The notes: generated from the letters alone by a model not told the origin. DNA of 64,000 nucleotides from Zymobacter sp047495495 (GCF_047495495.1 NZ_CP179930.1:124001-188000), one strand, 5' to 3'. Numbered from the stretch's first letter, positions 1 to 9,709 are shown. Program-made: numbers and translations.

Positions 1-1
1 T

Positions 2-1420
2 CTGTATGCTTCCTTCTGCATTGCTGTAGTCTGCGCCTTCACTGGCGGTCGCCCTGCCATGATCTCTGCTGCAACCGGTGCCACTGCGCTGCTGATGGTC
101 ACTTTGGTCAGGGATCACGGGGTTGATTATCTGTTCCCGATGACCATGCTGGTTGGGATTATCCAGCTGATCTTTGGTCTGTTGCGCCTTGGCACCCTGA
201 TGCGCTTCGTTGCACGTCCTATCTTGCACGGCTTCGTCAATGCGCTGGGTATTCTGCTGTTCCTGTCCCAGGTGCACGAGCTCATTCGAGAACGTGGCAC
301 ATTGTTGGCCAGAGCGGCTGAAAGCGGTCACATGGCACCGGCGATCTGGATTTCTCCGCTGTTCGTCATCGTGGGTCTGATCATCATCTATGGCCTGCCC
401 CGCATTCCGAAAGTGGGCCGTATCATCCCGTCTCCGCTGGTGTGCATCATTGTGCTGACGGCCGTATGTGCCTACCTGCAGCCGGGCATCCTCACTGTCG
501 CCGACAAAGGCAAGCTCCCCGATTCGCTGCCGCACTTCCTGTGGTTCAACGTTCCGCTGAACTTCGAAACGCTCATGATCATCCTGAAACCGGCAATCCT
601 CGTTTCCATCGTAGGTCTGCTGGAATCCATGATGACCGCGACCGTGGTCGATGAGTATACCCACACGCCCAGCGACAAGAATCGTGAATGCCGCGGTCTG
701 GGTCTTGCTAACATCGTTTCCAGCTTGTTCGGTGGTATGGCTGGCTGCGCGATGATTGGTCAGACGTCCGTGAACTTGGCTTCTGGTGGTCGTACACGTC
801 TGTCCACTTTGATCGGCGGTGTGGGTGTGCTGATTCTTTCCGTCTTCCTGAAAGGTGTGGTCGGTCAGATTCCGCTGGCAGCGCTGGCGGCCGTCATGAC
901 CATGGTGGCCATTGGTACTTTCCGCTGGCGTTCGTTCAAAGAGCTGTTCACGCTGCCGAAAACGACCAACATCACCATGGTCGCTACGGTCGTCGTCGTC
1001 GTCTCCACCAACAACCTGGTGTATGGCGTTGTGACCGGCATTCTGCTGAACGTGTTCTTCTTCACCTATCGCTTCAGCCGTCTGCTGAGCGTTGATGTGC
1101 AGGATGTCGAAGAAGGCGTGCGCAAGTTCAACGTCAAAGGCCAGCTGTTCTTCGGTTCCGCACTCAAGTTCAATGCCGCATTCGATAGCCTGACAGATGT
1201 ACGTCTTGCCATCATCGACATGAGTCAGGTGCGTCTGTGGGATCACTGTGCCGTCGTCACGCTTGACCGTATTCGTGCCGAGCTTCAGCGCACGGGGACT
1301 ACTGTCGAACTGCGTGGCCTGTCACCGGAAAACGAAGTCATGATCAGTAAGTACTCCGAACTGCGTCAGCAGGAGGAAGGTCCTGACGGCGAAGAAGGTG
1401 AAAAACTGACCACAGCCTGA
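2..1420 (+). CDS. SulP-family anion transporter, 5'-truncated by the window edge
   Basis: The frame is open from base 2, so the true start lies upstream of the window; the ATG at 59 is internal. The 472 visible residues start in the conserved SulP segment around FTGGRPAMISAATGA. About ten hydrophobic helices follow, then a short cytoplasmic STAS domain over the last ~90 residues (VKGQLFFGSALKF through IIDMSQVRLWDHCAVVTLDRI). SulP proteins are inner-membrane carriers for sulfate, bicarbonate or dicarboxylates; the substrate cannot be read here. The STAS domain is compact, as in bacterial SulP proteins. A strong terminator follows, so it is probably the last gene of its transcript. Confidence 0.9.
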   Translation: MYASFCIAVVCAFTGGRPAMISAATGATALLMVTLVRDHGVDYLFPMTMLVGIIQLIFGLLRLGTLMRFVARPILHGFVNALGILLFLSQVHELIRERGTLLARAAESGHMAPAIWISPLFVIVGLIIIYGLPRIPKVGRIIPSPLVCIIVLTAVCAYLQPGILTVADKGKLPDSLPHFLWFNVPLNFETLMIILKPAILVSIVGLLESMMTATVVDEYTHTPSDKNRECRGLGLANIVSSLFGGMAGCAMIGQTSVNLASGGRTRLSTLIGGVGVLILSVFLKGVVGQIPLAALAAVMTMVAIGTFRWRSFKELFTLPKTTNITMVATVVVVVSTNNLVYGVVTGILLNVFFFTYRFSRLLSVDVQDVEEGVRKFNVKGQLFFGSALKFNAAFDSLTDVRLAIIDMSQVRLWDHCAVVTLDRIRAELQRTGTTVELRGLSPENEVMISKYSELRQQEEGPDGEEGEKLTTA

Positions 1421-1465
1421 GCAGTATTGTTGCGCTGAAACGGCGCGCAATATGCACTACGATGC

Positions 1466-1497
1466 GGCGGGGCCTTCATAAGGCCCCGCCGTTCTTT
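1466..1497 (+). terminator. Rho-independent terminator after the SulP gene
   Basis: Perfect 11-bp stem GGCGGGGCCTT / AAGGCCCCGCC (1466-1476 and 1480-1490) with a 3-nt loop, followed by a T-rich stretch GTTCTTTT. Confidence 0.85.
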
Positions 1498-1641
1498 TAC
1501 CCCGTCTTTTCTATTGGCGCTCGTTGGCGTTGATATCTCTTGTCTTCTAGTCGTCTGCTTTCTTTTGGCGCGCTCCGTGCATGACGTGAGCGGCTTCTGC
1601 TGTGCCGAAGCCCTGTCCCACTGATTTGGAGAGAGCTGCCG

Positions 1642-3390
1642 ATGAGCCGCCCCCTGCTTGCGCTGACCCTGACGCTGATCCTGCCCGCCATCACAACGAC
1701 AGTTCATGCTGAAATCGACATGACATCGTATGCTGGCAAATACTGTGACACCCCTTCCCGCTGTGTTGATCCCATTGCGATAAACGGTATGGTCACCTCC
1801 TCTAACTACATGGCGACCCAAGCGGGTGTCGACGTCCTTCGCAAGGGCGGCAACGCTGTTGATGCTGCGATTGCCGTTGCATCGACTATGGCGGTGGTTT
1901 ATCCGCAGATGAACACTATCGGTGGGGACAACTTCTGGCTGATCTACAACGCCAAGACGGGAGAAGTGAAGGCGCTCAATGCGAGCGGGCGCGCTGGGGA
2001 AAAAGCCACAATCGACCACTATCGTGCGCTGGGATACGACAAGATACCGTCTCGCGGCTATCTGGCCGCCAATACGGTCCCGGGTGCCGTTTCCGGATGG
2101 GATGCGGCTTATCAGTACGCGGCTACCAGTATGGGGCATTCGCTGCCTTGGAAGACGCTGCTTCAGACGGCCATCGGCTATGCTCAGAACGGCATGCCAG
2201 TAACGCCCAGCCTCAATTACTGGGCAACCGTCAATGTCGATCCCAAGGACACGACCTTCCGTGACCTGCAGCGCTTCCCTGAGTTCAAGCGGATATTCCT
2301 TACGCAGAACGACACGGCTTATCCGGTGGGTGCGCTGCTGAAACAGCCTGATCTTGCACGTACGCTCACCATCATTGCCGACAAAGGCGCCAGCGCTTTC
2401 TACACGGGAGAGATCGCGCAGCGCATTGTGGCTGATCTGCAGGCGCACGATGGCATGCTGACATTGAAAGACTTTGCCGATCATCGCGCTGACTGGGTTG
2501 AGCCACTGCACGTCAACTACCGTGGCTATACCGCATGGAACCTGCCGCCGAATACGCAAGGCATGGCCTCGCTGGAGATTCTCAACGTCCTCAATAATTT
2601 TGATGTGAAGGCGCAGGGTGAAGGCTCGGCCAACTATTACCACTTAATGGTGGAAGCTACCAAGCAGGCCTTCGCCGACCGGGATAAGTATTTGACGGAC
2701 CCGGATTTCAGCCCTATTCCGCTCAAACAACTGCTGTCGCCCGAGCATGGTAAGGCGCAGGCGGCACGTATCGACATGCAGCATGCTCAGGTCAATATCA
2801 AACCGCTTGATCCTAAAGGCGATACGGTATGGTTCGGGGTCGTCGATAAAGACGGCAACGCTGTCTCGCTGATTCAGAGCATCTATCACGACTTCGGTTC
2901 AGGTATCGTACCGGAAGGCACCGGGGTACTGCTGCAGAACCGCGGCAGCTTCTTCTCGCTTGATCCGAAAGACGTCAACCACCTTGAACCGCATAAGCGT
3001 ACGTTCCATACCCTCAACCCTGCCCTGCTGACCCGCGATGGCAAGCCGTATCTGGTGTACGGCACGATGGGGGGCGAAGGTCAGCCGCAGACACAGGCGG
3101 CTATCGTGACGCGTATCGTCGACTTTGGCATGTCACCGCAGGATGCGATTAATGCGCCACGCTGGTTGCATGGCCGTACATGGGGGGCTTCGTCCAACGA
3201 TCTTAAGATCGAAGGGCGTGTCGATCCTAGCGTTATCAAGACCCTGAAAGAGCGCGGTCATCCCATCAAAGTCGTCGATGGCTATACCGATACCATGGGG
3301 CATGCCGGTGCGATCCTGATCGATCAGAAGACGGGCATGAAATACGGTGCGACCGACCCGCGTGGTGATGGACAGGCGGCTGGTTATTGA
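1642..3390 (+). CDS. Gamma-glutamyltransferase-family protein, periplasmic
   Basis: A 582-residue Ntn-hydrolase precursor. An N-terminal signal peptide of about 23 residues ends in TTVHA, predicting export. The family matures by self-cleavage before a catalytic threonine: here Thr395 in GDTVWFGVVDKDGNAV, matching TTHYSVVD of E. coli Ggt. Large-subunit landmarks (GGNAVDAAIA near 70; NTIGGDN near 92) and small-subunit motifs (GTMGGEGQPQTQ near 475) are present. The segment QNRGSFFSLDP resembles YwrD/HpxW-like relatives more than classical Ggt, so amide substrates other than glutathione are possible. An SD sequence GGAGAGA lies about 8 nt before the ATG. It stands alone between two terminators. 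Confidence 0.88.
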   Translation: MSRPLLALTLTLILPAITTTVHAEIDMTSYAGKYCDTPSRCVDPIAINGMVTSSNYMATQAGVDVLRKGGNAVDAAIAVASTMAVVYPQMNTIGGDNFWLIYNAKTGEVKALNASGRAGEKATIDHYRALGYDKIPSRGYLAANTVPGAVSGWDAAYQYAATSMGHSLPWKTLLQTAIGYAQNGMPVTPSLNYWATVNVDPKDTTFRDLQRFPEFKRIFLTQNDTAYPVGALLKQPDLARTLTIIADKGASAFYTGEIAQRIVADLQAHDGMLTLKDFADHRADWVEPLHVNYRGYTAWNLPPNTQGMASLEILNVLNNFDVKAQGEGSANYYHLMVEATKQAFADRDKYLTDPDFSPIPLKQLLSPEHGKAQAARIDMQHAQVNIKPLDPKGDTVWFGVVDKDGNAVSLIQSIYHDFGSGIVPEGTGVLLQNRGSFFSLDPKDVNHLEPHKRTFHTLNPALLTRDGKPYLVYGTMGGEGQPQTQAAIVTRIVDFGMSPQDAINAPRWLHGRTWGASSNDLKIEGRVDPSVIKTLKERGHPIKVVDGYTDTMGHAGAILIDQKTGMKYGATDPRGDGQAAGY

Positions 3391-3416
3391 GCGAGGGAAG
3401 ACGAACACACTACGAA

Positions 3417-3432
3417 TGTTTCATGTGAAACA
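3417..3432. promoter_or_regulatory. parS-like site (one mismatch)
   Basis: TGTTTCATGTGAAACA differs by one base from the parS consensus TGTTTCACGTGAAACA. It sits in a longer inverted repeat (3412-3437), intergenic and downstream of the gamma-glutamyltransferase gene. Known: parS is bound by ParB and clusters near oriC. Binding here is inferred. Confidence 0.55.
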
Positions 3433-3461
3433 TTCGTGGTAGAAGCAGAAACAGTTGCTGA

Positions 3462-3489
3462 AGCGGAGCCTTATGGCTCCGCTTTTTTT
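3462..3489 (+). terminator. Rho-independent terminator after the gamma-glutamyltransferase gene
   Basis: Perfect 9-bp stem AGCGGAGCC / GGCTCCGCT with loop TTAT, followed by seven T residues. Confidence 0.9.
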
Positions 3490-3551
3490 GCGCGGTACTT
3501 CATTTGCATCAAGCAGATAGCGGTGCTGACTCACCGTTGGGAAAGACGGCT

Positions 3552-4058
3552 TCAGCGAGGGAGAGCCTTGTAAAGCGCCATCATCAGCTCGTCCTTTCCT
3601 ACGTTGGCTGGTGCATGGACATAGCTGATCCCCGCTTTGATCAACAACCCTTTTATGTACCCCTCCAGTGGCGAGGTGCTCAATACAACCAGTGGTAGGA
3701 ACTGTGCATCAACGATCACCAGCTCGGCGAGCTGAGTGTGCATCGGAAGCGTGTGGCTTTCCCCGCCAGGCTCAATCAACGAAGCAAAGGGCACACCGGC
3801 CAGAATCATGGCCTGAGAATGCCCTGCTAAGGACAACCCCTTGCGAGCTTCAACGACCTGCCAGAATAACGCCTGAAGGTGGTGAGGAAGCACCGGTTTG
3901 GGCTGTAACGTCGAGGCCTCGTCGTTCAGATGTTTCACGGGAAACATCGGCGGTGTGGGATGGGGAGCGCCTCGAGTCTTTCTCAGCTGCAATCTTGATA
4001 GACCGAACACGCATAGGGAAAGAAAACCAACCCATAGCGCGATGGCGAAAGCTGTCAT
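3552..4058 (-). CDS. Small membrane-anchored hypothetical protein, possibly DUF2726-like
   Basis: 168 residues with an N-terminal transmembrane helix (about residues 3-22), a Pro-rich linker, and a C-terminal soluble domain. The pattern LAELVIVDAQFLPLVVL followed by AGISYVHAP resembles the core of DUF2726-type nuclease-fold proteins, although the usual catalytic residues are not evident. I do not recognise it with certainty. Convergent with the upstream enzyme gene. Its coding sequence carries a parS-like 16-mer at 3931-3946. No clear SD precedes the ATG at 4058. It borders the AT-rich T6SS island that starts about 20 bp beyond its start. Confidence 0.6.
   Translation of the reverse strand: MTAFAIALWVGFLSLCVFGLSRLQLRKTRGAPHPTPPMFPVKHLNDEASTLQPKPVLPHHLQALFWQVVEARKGLSLAGHSQAMILAGVPFASLIEPGGESHTLPMHTQLAELVIVDAQFLPLVVLSTSPLEGYIKGLLIKAGISYVHAPANVGKDELMMALYKALPR
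3931..3946. promoter_or_regulatory. parS-like site (one mismatch), inside a coding region
   Basis: TGTTTCACGGGAAACA, one base off the parS consensus, about 500 bp from the site at 3417. Two such 16-mers so close together are unlikely by chance. Confidence 0.5.
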
Positions 4059-4232
4059 TGTGGGCGGTGCTCACTTGGGTAATGGTGAGGCGATTATATT
4101 TTGTATACGATTTTTCATTAGGGCGATAAAAGCCAAGAAAATAGCCGAGTGTCTAGGGTGATATGATGAAGGCTGTTTCTGTATTGGGTATGATAGTATG
4201 AATTTGCATAGCATTAAGTTGGAATTAAATAA

Positions 4233-5033
4233 ATGAAAGAATATCTGCTGTTAGATCCTAGTGTGTTTGATCCTCAGCAATTGTCCTCTGCTGAAATACG
4301 AGACTTAAATAAAAGCACAGGGGAAATTATCACAATAGATAATATTGTCTTTCCTGAAACTATAGAAAAGCAGTTGCGACTACAAAAGGCTGCTAAACAT
4401 GGCCCCTTATGGTCCGAAAGTAGAACTTGGTATGATGATTTATTTGATGATCAGCGATATTGTCTTAGCGGATGGATTTCGTCATCTTTAAGTTTATCTG
4501 GCCTAGCACTTGCAATGGATAAAAGTTTATACCAGGAAACCCCTAATGGACGGAAGGGGTTTGTAAGGTTTTTTGATCCTTTTGTATTGCAACACTTAAT
4601 TGTAATTTTAAGTGCTTCTCAGATCGGTGCCCTGCTTTATTATGTCGATAAATGGATGTTTTACGATATTAATGGGGAGGAATATTGCCTTGAGATAAGT
4701 GACAAGTCATGCAAAAAATTGTCTTTTACTTTTGATCAATGGGAATCACTAAAGCGTTTAGATATAGTAAAGCATGTCATTAGCATCTGGAAAAAGGTAG
4801 CGGACAATCCTTTGCCTTTTGATGCGACGAAAAAAACTGATGATCAAGTTAGGCGGGCATTATCTTATGGCCTTGTTAGCCAGTTAGATATTACTATTTT
4901 CTGCTTGATCGGCCTTATATGTGGCAAGGAATTTGATCGGCTGCCTTCGTTTAAAAAAATTCTTTCAAGGTGTGCTGATGGTGCTGGTTTTGCAGAAGCC
5001 GTGAATATGCAGAATCAAATTGGTTGGTTTTAA
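4233..5033 (+). CDS. DUF4123-type T6SS effector adaptor/chaperone
   Basis: 266 residues. The region FVRFFDPFVLQHLIVILSASQ (around 108-128) has the DUF4123 signature, in which an FxDPxVL segment precedes a poorly conserved helical half. Known: DUF4123 (Tap/TEC) proteins load the effector encoded next door onto its VgrG. The neighbour fits, because the large effector starts 28 bp downstream on the same strand. The gene is strongly AT-rich compared with the flanking core genes, consistent with acquisition as a cassette. The SD is weak (GGA about 9 nt upstream). The family assignment rests on motif and context. Confidence 0.75.
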   Translation: MKEYLLLDPSVFDPQQLSSAEIRDLNKSTGEIITIDNIVFPETIEKQLRLQKAAKHGPLWSESRTWYDDLFDDQRYCLSGWISSSLSLSGLALAMDKSLYQETPNGRKGFVRFFDPFVLQHLIVILSASQIGALLYYVDKWMFYDINGEEYCLEISDKSCKKLSFTFDQWESLKRLDIVKHVISIWKKVADNPLPFDATKKTDDQVRRALSYGLVSQLDITIFCLIGLICGKEFDRLPSFKKILSRCADGAGFAEAVNMQNQIGWF

Positions 5034-5061
5034 ACTGGTTTTTAACTTGGCAGGGTGAAGA

Positions 5062-8000
5062 ATGGTGGAAATAAGCTCATTAGTAACGACGGCAAGTAAG
5101 GTATCACAGAATGTATCTACACTCATTCAAATAGCGGCCAAGGAAAGTGTTATAGAGAAACTCGGTATTGGTGGCTGCGATAAGTGCGATAAAAAAGGGA
5201 TAGTGTTTTTACCTGTTCGTTATGCTGTTGGTGAAATAGATGATTTAGGAGACTATGTTCTTCCCGAAAGCAAAATCAATAAATTCACCGATATAAAATT
5301 AAATGAGAGTTTAAGCAAATCTGGTCGAAGAACTGCTCGCCTTGCAAAAAGCTGCTATATCTTGAGGAAGCTTAGAAAAGGTTATCTATATATATACGAT
5401 GATCATCCTGGGCTACCTGCTTGGATTTGTTATGGCGTCAACGATAATGGCGAGCTGACTGGCTTCCCTGCGGCATCGCCAAAAGCTCTTGATGAATTGA
5501 GCCCCATGGATAACTGTATCAAAGGAGATGGGCACCCTGCTCGAGCATCTTTGGTTTCTTTGCGTGACCCCCACGTTAGTCGCACAGTGCATGTTATGTT
5601 TTTGGAAGTTGCTTTGGATGAAGAGCGATTGGATTGGATCGCTTCGCAACCTGAGTGGCGAGAAGCTAATATGCAGGCATTTGAAGCATCTTCTCCAAAA
5701 CACAGCCCATACTATTTTTCACGCCTTGAAATACCCAAATTCGTTCCCGAATATGATGACGGCAAAAATACGTATAACGCTTTGAAGCGCCAGATGTGGC
5801 AGGGGCGGTACGCAGATAAAGTTACCAGTGATATTGCTCGTCAACTTCGAATGGATACGTATGAAGTGCTGGGGCAGCATATGGATTCTGTTGAGTGCAT
5901 GAATGGTGGTTCAGAAGGGTTTATGTTTGCTGTTAAGGACGAAGTCGGAATTATTGAACAGCTTGATGCTCAGCGTGCATACCCTACTGCTGTATTGCGT
6001 AAGGACATGCTACCAGGGGATTCGAAAGACCCAAACCAGCCAGCTAATAAGACACTAAATGAAAGAAATTATAAGTGGTACTTGGCTGTTCAGCAGTTTC
6101 AAGCAATTATGCAGTCAATGAAAATAAGGGATGAAGAAGTAGATGAAAATTATATTGTGCCAGGCCAAAAGCAGACTTATAAACAAGTTTTGGAAGAGCT
6201 GGAAGAAAGAAAAAAAGAAATACCCGATGTAATAAAGCGATATACAAAAATGTATTATAATTATGAAAATCTATCGGAAGAAGATAAGCAAAAGGTGGTT
6301 AAAAATAAAGAAGAAGATTATTATAATTACCTGGCACGTAAAAAAAGATCTTATGAGCGTGAATGGGAAATTTGCCGAAGAGTAGATATTTCCAAGCGCG
6401 ATAGTGCAGTAGAGGAGGTAGGGGATTACTATAATGGGGATGATTGGAATTGTATCGATAGCGTCGTTGGTAAATATGTGGAGAGGATAAAAAGCGATAC
6501 ACCTATATTTGATGATGACTATAGTCTTTGGGTGATATTTCATTTGCATAGAGCGATCAAACGTTATGATGAAACTTCATTTATGCATTGTGGGCATGTC
6601 GCATCAATAATAGCAGATATTTTACAGCACGGTGTATTAAGTCCTGCTAGTAGCTGGATGTGGGATATGCTGCAAAATTTTAATGATGAAGGTAAAGTGT
6701 TATTGCGTGGCTTTACATTTAATATGCCAACAGTGTTTAGCGATATTGATGAATATTTGACCCCTGCTGAAGGAAAAAGTGAGCTAGAAGAACTTAAATC
6801 TATAATAAAAGGAGCTCAAAAGTGCTATGGGAAATTTAAAAAAGCATACGATAAAGCAAAAAGTGACTCTTTAAAGAAAGCAATATGGGATAAAGGAGAT
6901 CTACAGACACACTACGAGTCTGTGCAGAAAATTGCGCAAGTGCATGCCAATGTGACAACGACAACTTGGATAAACGATATTGCAACTTCGTTGTCGAAAG
7001 AAGATGCATTTACCAATAGATATGTGGTTGCCTTGAATGGCGAAAGAAGACTACGTGCTTTAAATGAAGTTGCAAGAAGTGTTTCGCAAGTTTTATCTGA
7101 GCAAGGTCCTCCTTTAGTTCACGTAGAAAAATATACTTTCACGTTGGGAGAGTTGAGCAAATTAGCGGATGCTGTGCAAGAAAATCTAGTCGGTGTTCCT
7201 GAAAATAAGGCTAGGCCTATTGCTGATCACTTTAGTAACTTAAACAAAGTCGGTGGAAACTTTTCTAATGTTGATGTAAATAGCAATGCTAAAATAGATT
7301 TATTTGTCTTTGGGGAGCGAGATACTATACAAAATTTAAATTATTCATATAAAAAAAGGATGTCTTCTGCTGATTTAGTGATGGACTTTCATGATAAACA
7401 CCAACAAGCTTTTGTTGATTTGTTTAGCAGTAGGAAAAAATGTTTCGATACTCTTTCCGGTAAAGTGGCTGTAGTTATGGCATGTGCAAAAGCGACTAAA
7501 GATGTAATAAAGAATAGTCGTGATATGGATTTGTGGTGGAAGTGTATTTCATCATGGTTAAGTGTTTTTCAAATTATTACTGATGTTGCATCCTGGCGTT
7601 ACACACGCTTAGCTAGAAAGGAGATAATACAAGAAGGTGTGAATATTGGTAAAAAATTGCTGGATAATACAAAAGTTAGGACAGTTTTAGAACGTGATGG
7701 GGAGCTCTTGTCGGAACAAGCTGTAAAGCGCGTAGGTCGATATGTGATTAACAGTGAAATGTGTATTTTGGCATCGAAAGGAATGACCCATCTTATTACA
7801 ATGATGAGCGTATATGATGCATGGAAGGGATTAGTACAGCTTGCTGACATGACTAAGAGAGGTGCTTTGAGGCAAGATAAAATAGCGCTGGCCTCTAAAA
7901 TAATAATTGATCTTGTGTCATCTATTATAATTGGTTTGTGTGTTACATCTTGTTTCATTGGTGCGTTTTTATCGCTTATAATATTTGGGATTACTTCTTT

Positions 8001-8784
8001 GTTCATAAAAAATCGCTTGGTGCCAGGATGTATACAAACTTGGCTTAGGCGTAGTAAGTTTGGGAAAGAACAGGATACTGTGCTTGGCAAACCCTTTCGT
8101 GATATGAATGAAGAACAAGAATCTTTAAAGTCCCTCCTGAGCGGAGTTGTTGTGACCGCCCAGGTTGATAGTGGAAAAACTGAAAAAAGGGGCGGAGCTG
8201 TTTTGTGTAGCTTTAGAGATGCCGCTTTATTGTCGGATTGTAGAGTAGACTCCCAATTTAAAAATATTGAGCTTCGTATAAGTATGCCAAGTAATAGCAA
8301 TGCTATAGTTACTGTAGATTTTTCAAGCGAAAAATCTACAGTAAAAATCGATGATCCATCTTTGCTTATCTTGATTAAGGGTAACGCTAAAGATAGCAAT
8401 ATTGCGTTAGTGAAAGACCAAAATCCTGAAAACTCTTCCGGACTATATGGTTCAAAAAGTGAAGATGAAGAAAGTAACAAAGAAAAAATGATTAATAAAA
8501 TAAATGAATCTGGTGAAAGAGTTGTAGGCGATAATTTTGTTTTTGGGAATGGGGATGGCGTAGATTATACAGTAAAGATTAAAAATATTTTGTTAGATAA
8601 TAACGTTCTCTTTAAAGAAGAAGAGGGGAGAGTTTGCTGTATTATAAAACGACAGGTTGAGGTTAATAAAATTGTGGATGCTGGGAAAGAAGTATTTTCA
8701 TCAGTTGTATCTATTAGGTCAAAAAGTCAATTTTTTCATGATGTATTTAGGGTGCCTCTTAATATTAGCGAAAGGAGTCTTTAA
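5062..8784 (+). CDS. VasX-like (BTH_I2691-type) T6SS membrane effector
   Basis: 1240 residues. The N-terminus carries a Cys pair (CDKCDKKG, near 40) followed by IVFLPVRYAVG and a later RKLRKGYLYIYDD segment. This is the signature of the VasX N-terminal region of T6SS effectors. The middle (about 350-800) is long, helical and charged. A hydrophobic block at about 945-985 (LVSSIIIGLCVTSCFIGAFL and on) plus a weaker one near 823-843 suggest membrane insertion, as for the pore-forming VasX. The C-terminal ~200 residues look like a soluble beta-rich domain. Context: DUF4123 adaptor just upstream and a secreted candidate immunity protein 2 bp downstream. No vgrG is linked. Very AT-rich. Toxic activity is inferred. 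Confidence 0.8.
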   Translation: MVEISSLVTTASKVSQNVSTLIQIAAKESVIEKLGIGGCDKCDKKGIVFLPVRYAVGEIDDLGDYVLPESKINKFTDIKLNESLSKSGRRTARLAKSCYILRKLRKGYLYIYDDHPGLPAWICYGVNDNGELTGFPAASPKALDELSPMDNCIKGDGHPARASLVSLRDPHVSRTVHVMFLEVALDEERLDWIASQPEWREANMQAFEASSPKHSPYYFSRLEIPKFVPEYDDGKNTYNALKRQMWQGRYADKVTSDIARQLRMDTYEVLGQHMDSVECMNGGSEGFMFAVKDEVGIIEQLDAQRAYPTAVLRKDMLPGDSKDPNQPANKTLNERNYKWYLAVQQFQAIMQSMKIRDEEVDENYIVPGQKQTYKQVLEELEERKKEIPDVIKRYTKMYYNYENLSEEDKQKVVKNKEEDYYNYLARKKRSYEREWEICRRVDISKRDSAVEEVGDYYNGDDWNCIDSVVGKYVERIKSDTPIFDDDYSLWVIFHLHRAIKRYDETSFMHCGHVASIIADILQHGVLSPASSWMWDMLQNFNDEGKVLLRGFTFNMPTVFSDIDEYLTPAEGKSELEELKSIIKGAQKCYGKFKKAYDKAKSDSLKKAIWDKGDLQTHYESVQKIAQVHANVTTTTWINDIATSLSKEDAFTNRYVVALNGERRLRALNEVARSVSQVLSEQGPPLVHVEKYTFTLGELSKLADAVQENLVGVPENKARPIADHFSNLNKVGGNFSNVDVNSNAKIDLFVFGERDTIQNLNYSYKKRMSSADLVMDFHDKHQQAFVDLFSSRKKCFDTLSGKVAVVMACAKATKDVIKNSRDMDLWWKCISSWLSVFQIITDVASWRYTRLARKEIIQEGVNIGKKLLDNTKVRTVLERDGELLSEQAVKRVGRYVINSEMCILASKGMTHLITMMSVYDAWKGLVQLADMTKRGALRQDKIALASKIIIDLVSSIIIGLCVTSCFIGAFLSLIIFGITSLFIKNRLVPGCIQTWLRRSKFGKEQDTVLGKPFRDMNEEQESLKSLLSGVVVTAQVDSGKTEKRGGAVLCSFRDAALLSDCRVDSQFKNIELRISMPSNSNAIVTVDFSSEKSTVKIDDPSLLILIKGNAKDSNIALVKDQNPENSSGLYGSKSEDEESNKEKMINKINESGERVVGDNFVFGNGDGVDYTVKIKNILLDNNVLFKEEEGRVCCIIKRQVEVNKIVDAGKEVFSSVVSIRSKSQFFHDVFRVPLNISERSL

Positions 8785-8786
8785 CC

Positions 8787-9692
8787 ATGTTCCTTGTTGT
8801 CAGAATATTTTCAATATCCGTATTTTTGGTTTTTTTATTTATCTTTGGAGAAGGATCTGCTTTTGCAAAATATAGCTATAACAGTGATCTGGGAGATATA
8901 AAAAAACTTCCTAATTCATTCAATTTTGAAAAATTAAATGAATGTGCTAGTCATAAAAATAGACAGTGTGTAAGAGATTTAGGTATATTTTACGCCTACA
9001 AATTTAGGCTGTCAGATGGTACTTTTAGCCAAAATATACCTTTAGCTAAGATATGGCTGAATTATTCTACTGCCTATCCATCGGCTCGTTTTCTATTGGG
9101 TATCATATATCTTTTAGATGACAATACGCATAAAACAGGAGAAACGTTTCTTTTATCAGCATGCTATGAAAATGACAGTAAAGCATGTGAGAGTCTATAT
9201 GCTATATATAATTTCGAAGATGTGAAAGATATTGATTGCAATAATAGGTCCTGCGATAAATTTGTAAGAGTTTTGAAAAAGTTAATAAACATAAATAGTA
9301 AACAGTTTTCAGATGATGAATTTGAGAAGCATAATGTTAGCTATTATAATATGGAATTAGCTAAGTTACTCATCAGACGCGGTGACTCACAAGTAATTTA
9401 TCTTTTAGAGAAAGAGGTTGAAAACGATGCGCCTTTTGCATCGATGCTCTTAGCCCCCCTTTACGAAAAAGGTGAGCTGGTACCTCGCAATTTCGTGCGT
9501 GCCTATATGATGTATGACCTAACAGGTACAGGGTACGCTGACGAAAAAGCTAAGCTGGCGGCGCGGATGACGCCGGAGCAGGTCCGTGAGGCTCAGGAGA
9601 TGTCGTGGCGCTGGCAGGATGAGCACCGCTCTTATCGTGCAGGCTATCGGGGCAGTGATATGGGCGTTCAGTGGAAGCTGGAGCAGCGCTAG
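8787..9692 (+). CDS. Sel1-like secreted protein, candidate immunity to the adjacent effector
   Basis: 301 residues with an N-terminal hydrophobic signal (about residues 1-26, ending SAFA), then Cys-containing repeats (ASHKNRQCVRDLG; ACYENDSKACESLY) that resemble Sel1/TPR-like repeats. The end (ARMTPEQVREAQEMSWRW) is typical of Sel1-repeat protein tails. It starts 2 bp after the effector stop, so coupled expression is likely. Immunity to a membrane-acting T6SS toxin is inferred from position and export. The first ~220 codons are AT-rich while the last ~70 use GC-rich codons, so the gene looks chimeric across the island edge. Confidence 0.65.
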   Translation: MFLVVRIFSISVFLVFLFIFGEGSAFAKYSYNSDLGDIKKLPNSFNFEKLNECASHKNRQCVRDLGIFYAYKFRLSDGTFSQNIPLAKIWLNYSTAYPSARFLLGIIYLLDDNTHKTGETFLLSACYENDSKACESLYAIYNFEDVKDIDCNNRSCDKFVRVLKKLININSKQFSDDEFEKHNVSYYNMELAKLLIRRGDSQVIYLLEKEVENDAPFASMLLAPLYEKGELVPRNFVRAYMMYDLTGTGYADEKAKLAARMTPEQVREAQEMSWRWQDEHRSYRAGYRGSDMGVQWKLEQR

Positions 9693-9709
9693 GGGGTATG
9701 CATTCAATG

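Noticed and set aside
1366..2643. 425-codon open frame antisense to the gamma-glutamyltransferase gene
   Set aside because: Composition is Arg/His-rich and low in protein-like patterns; it mirrors a well-supported gene on the other strand.
7599..8480. 293-codon open frame antisense to the VasX-like effector
   Set aside because: Ser-rich shadow frame with no start signal or motif.
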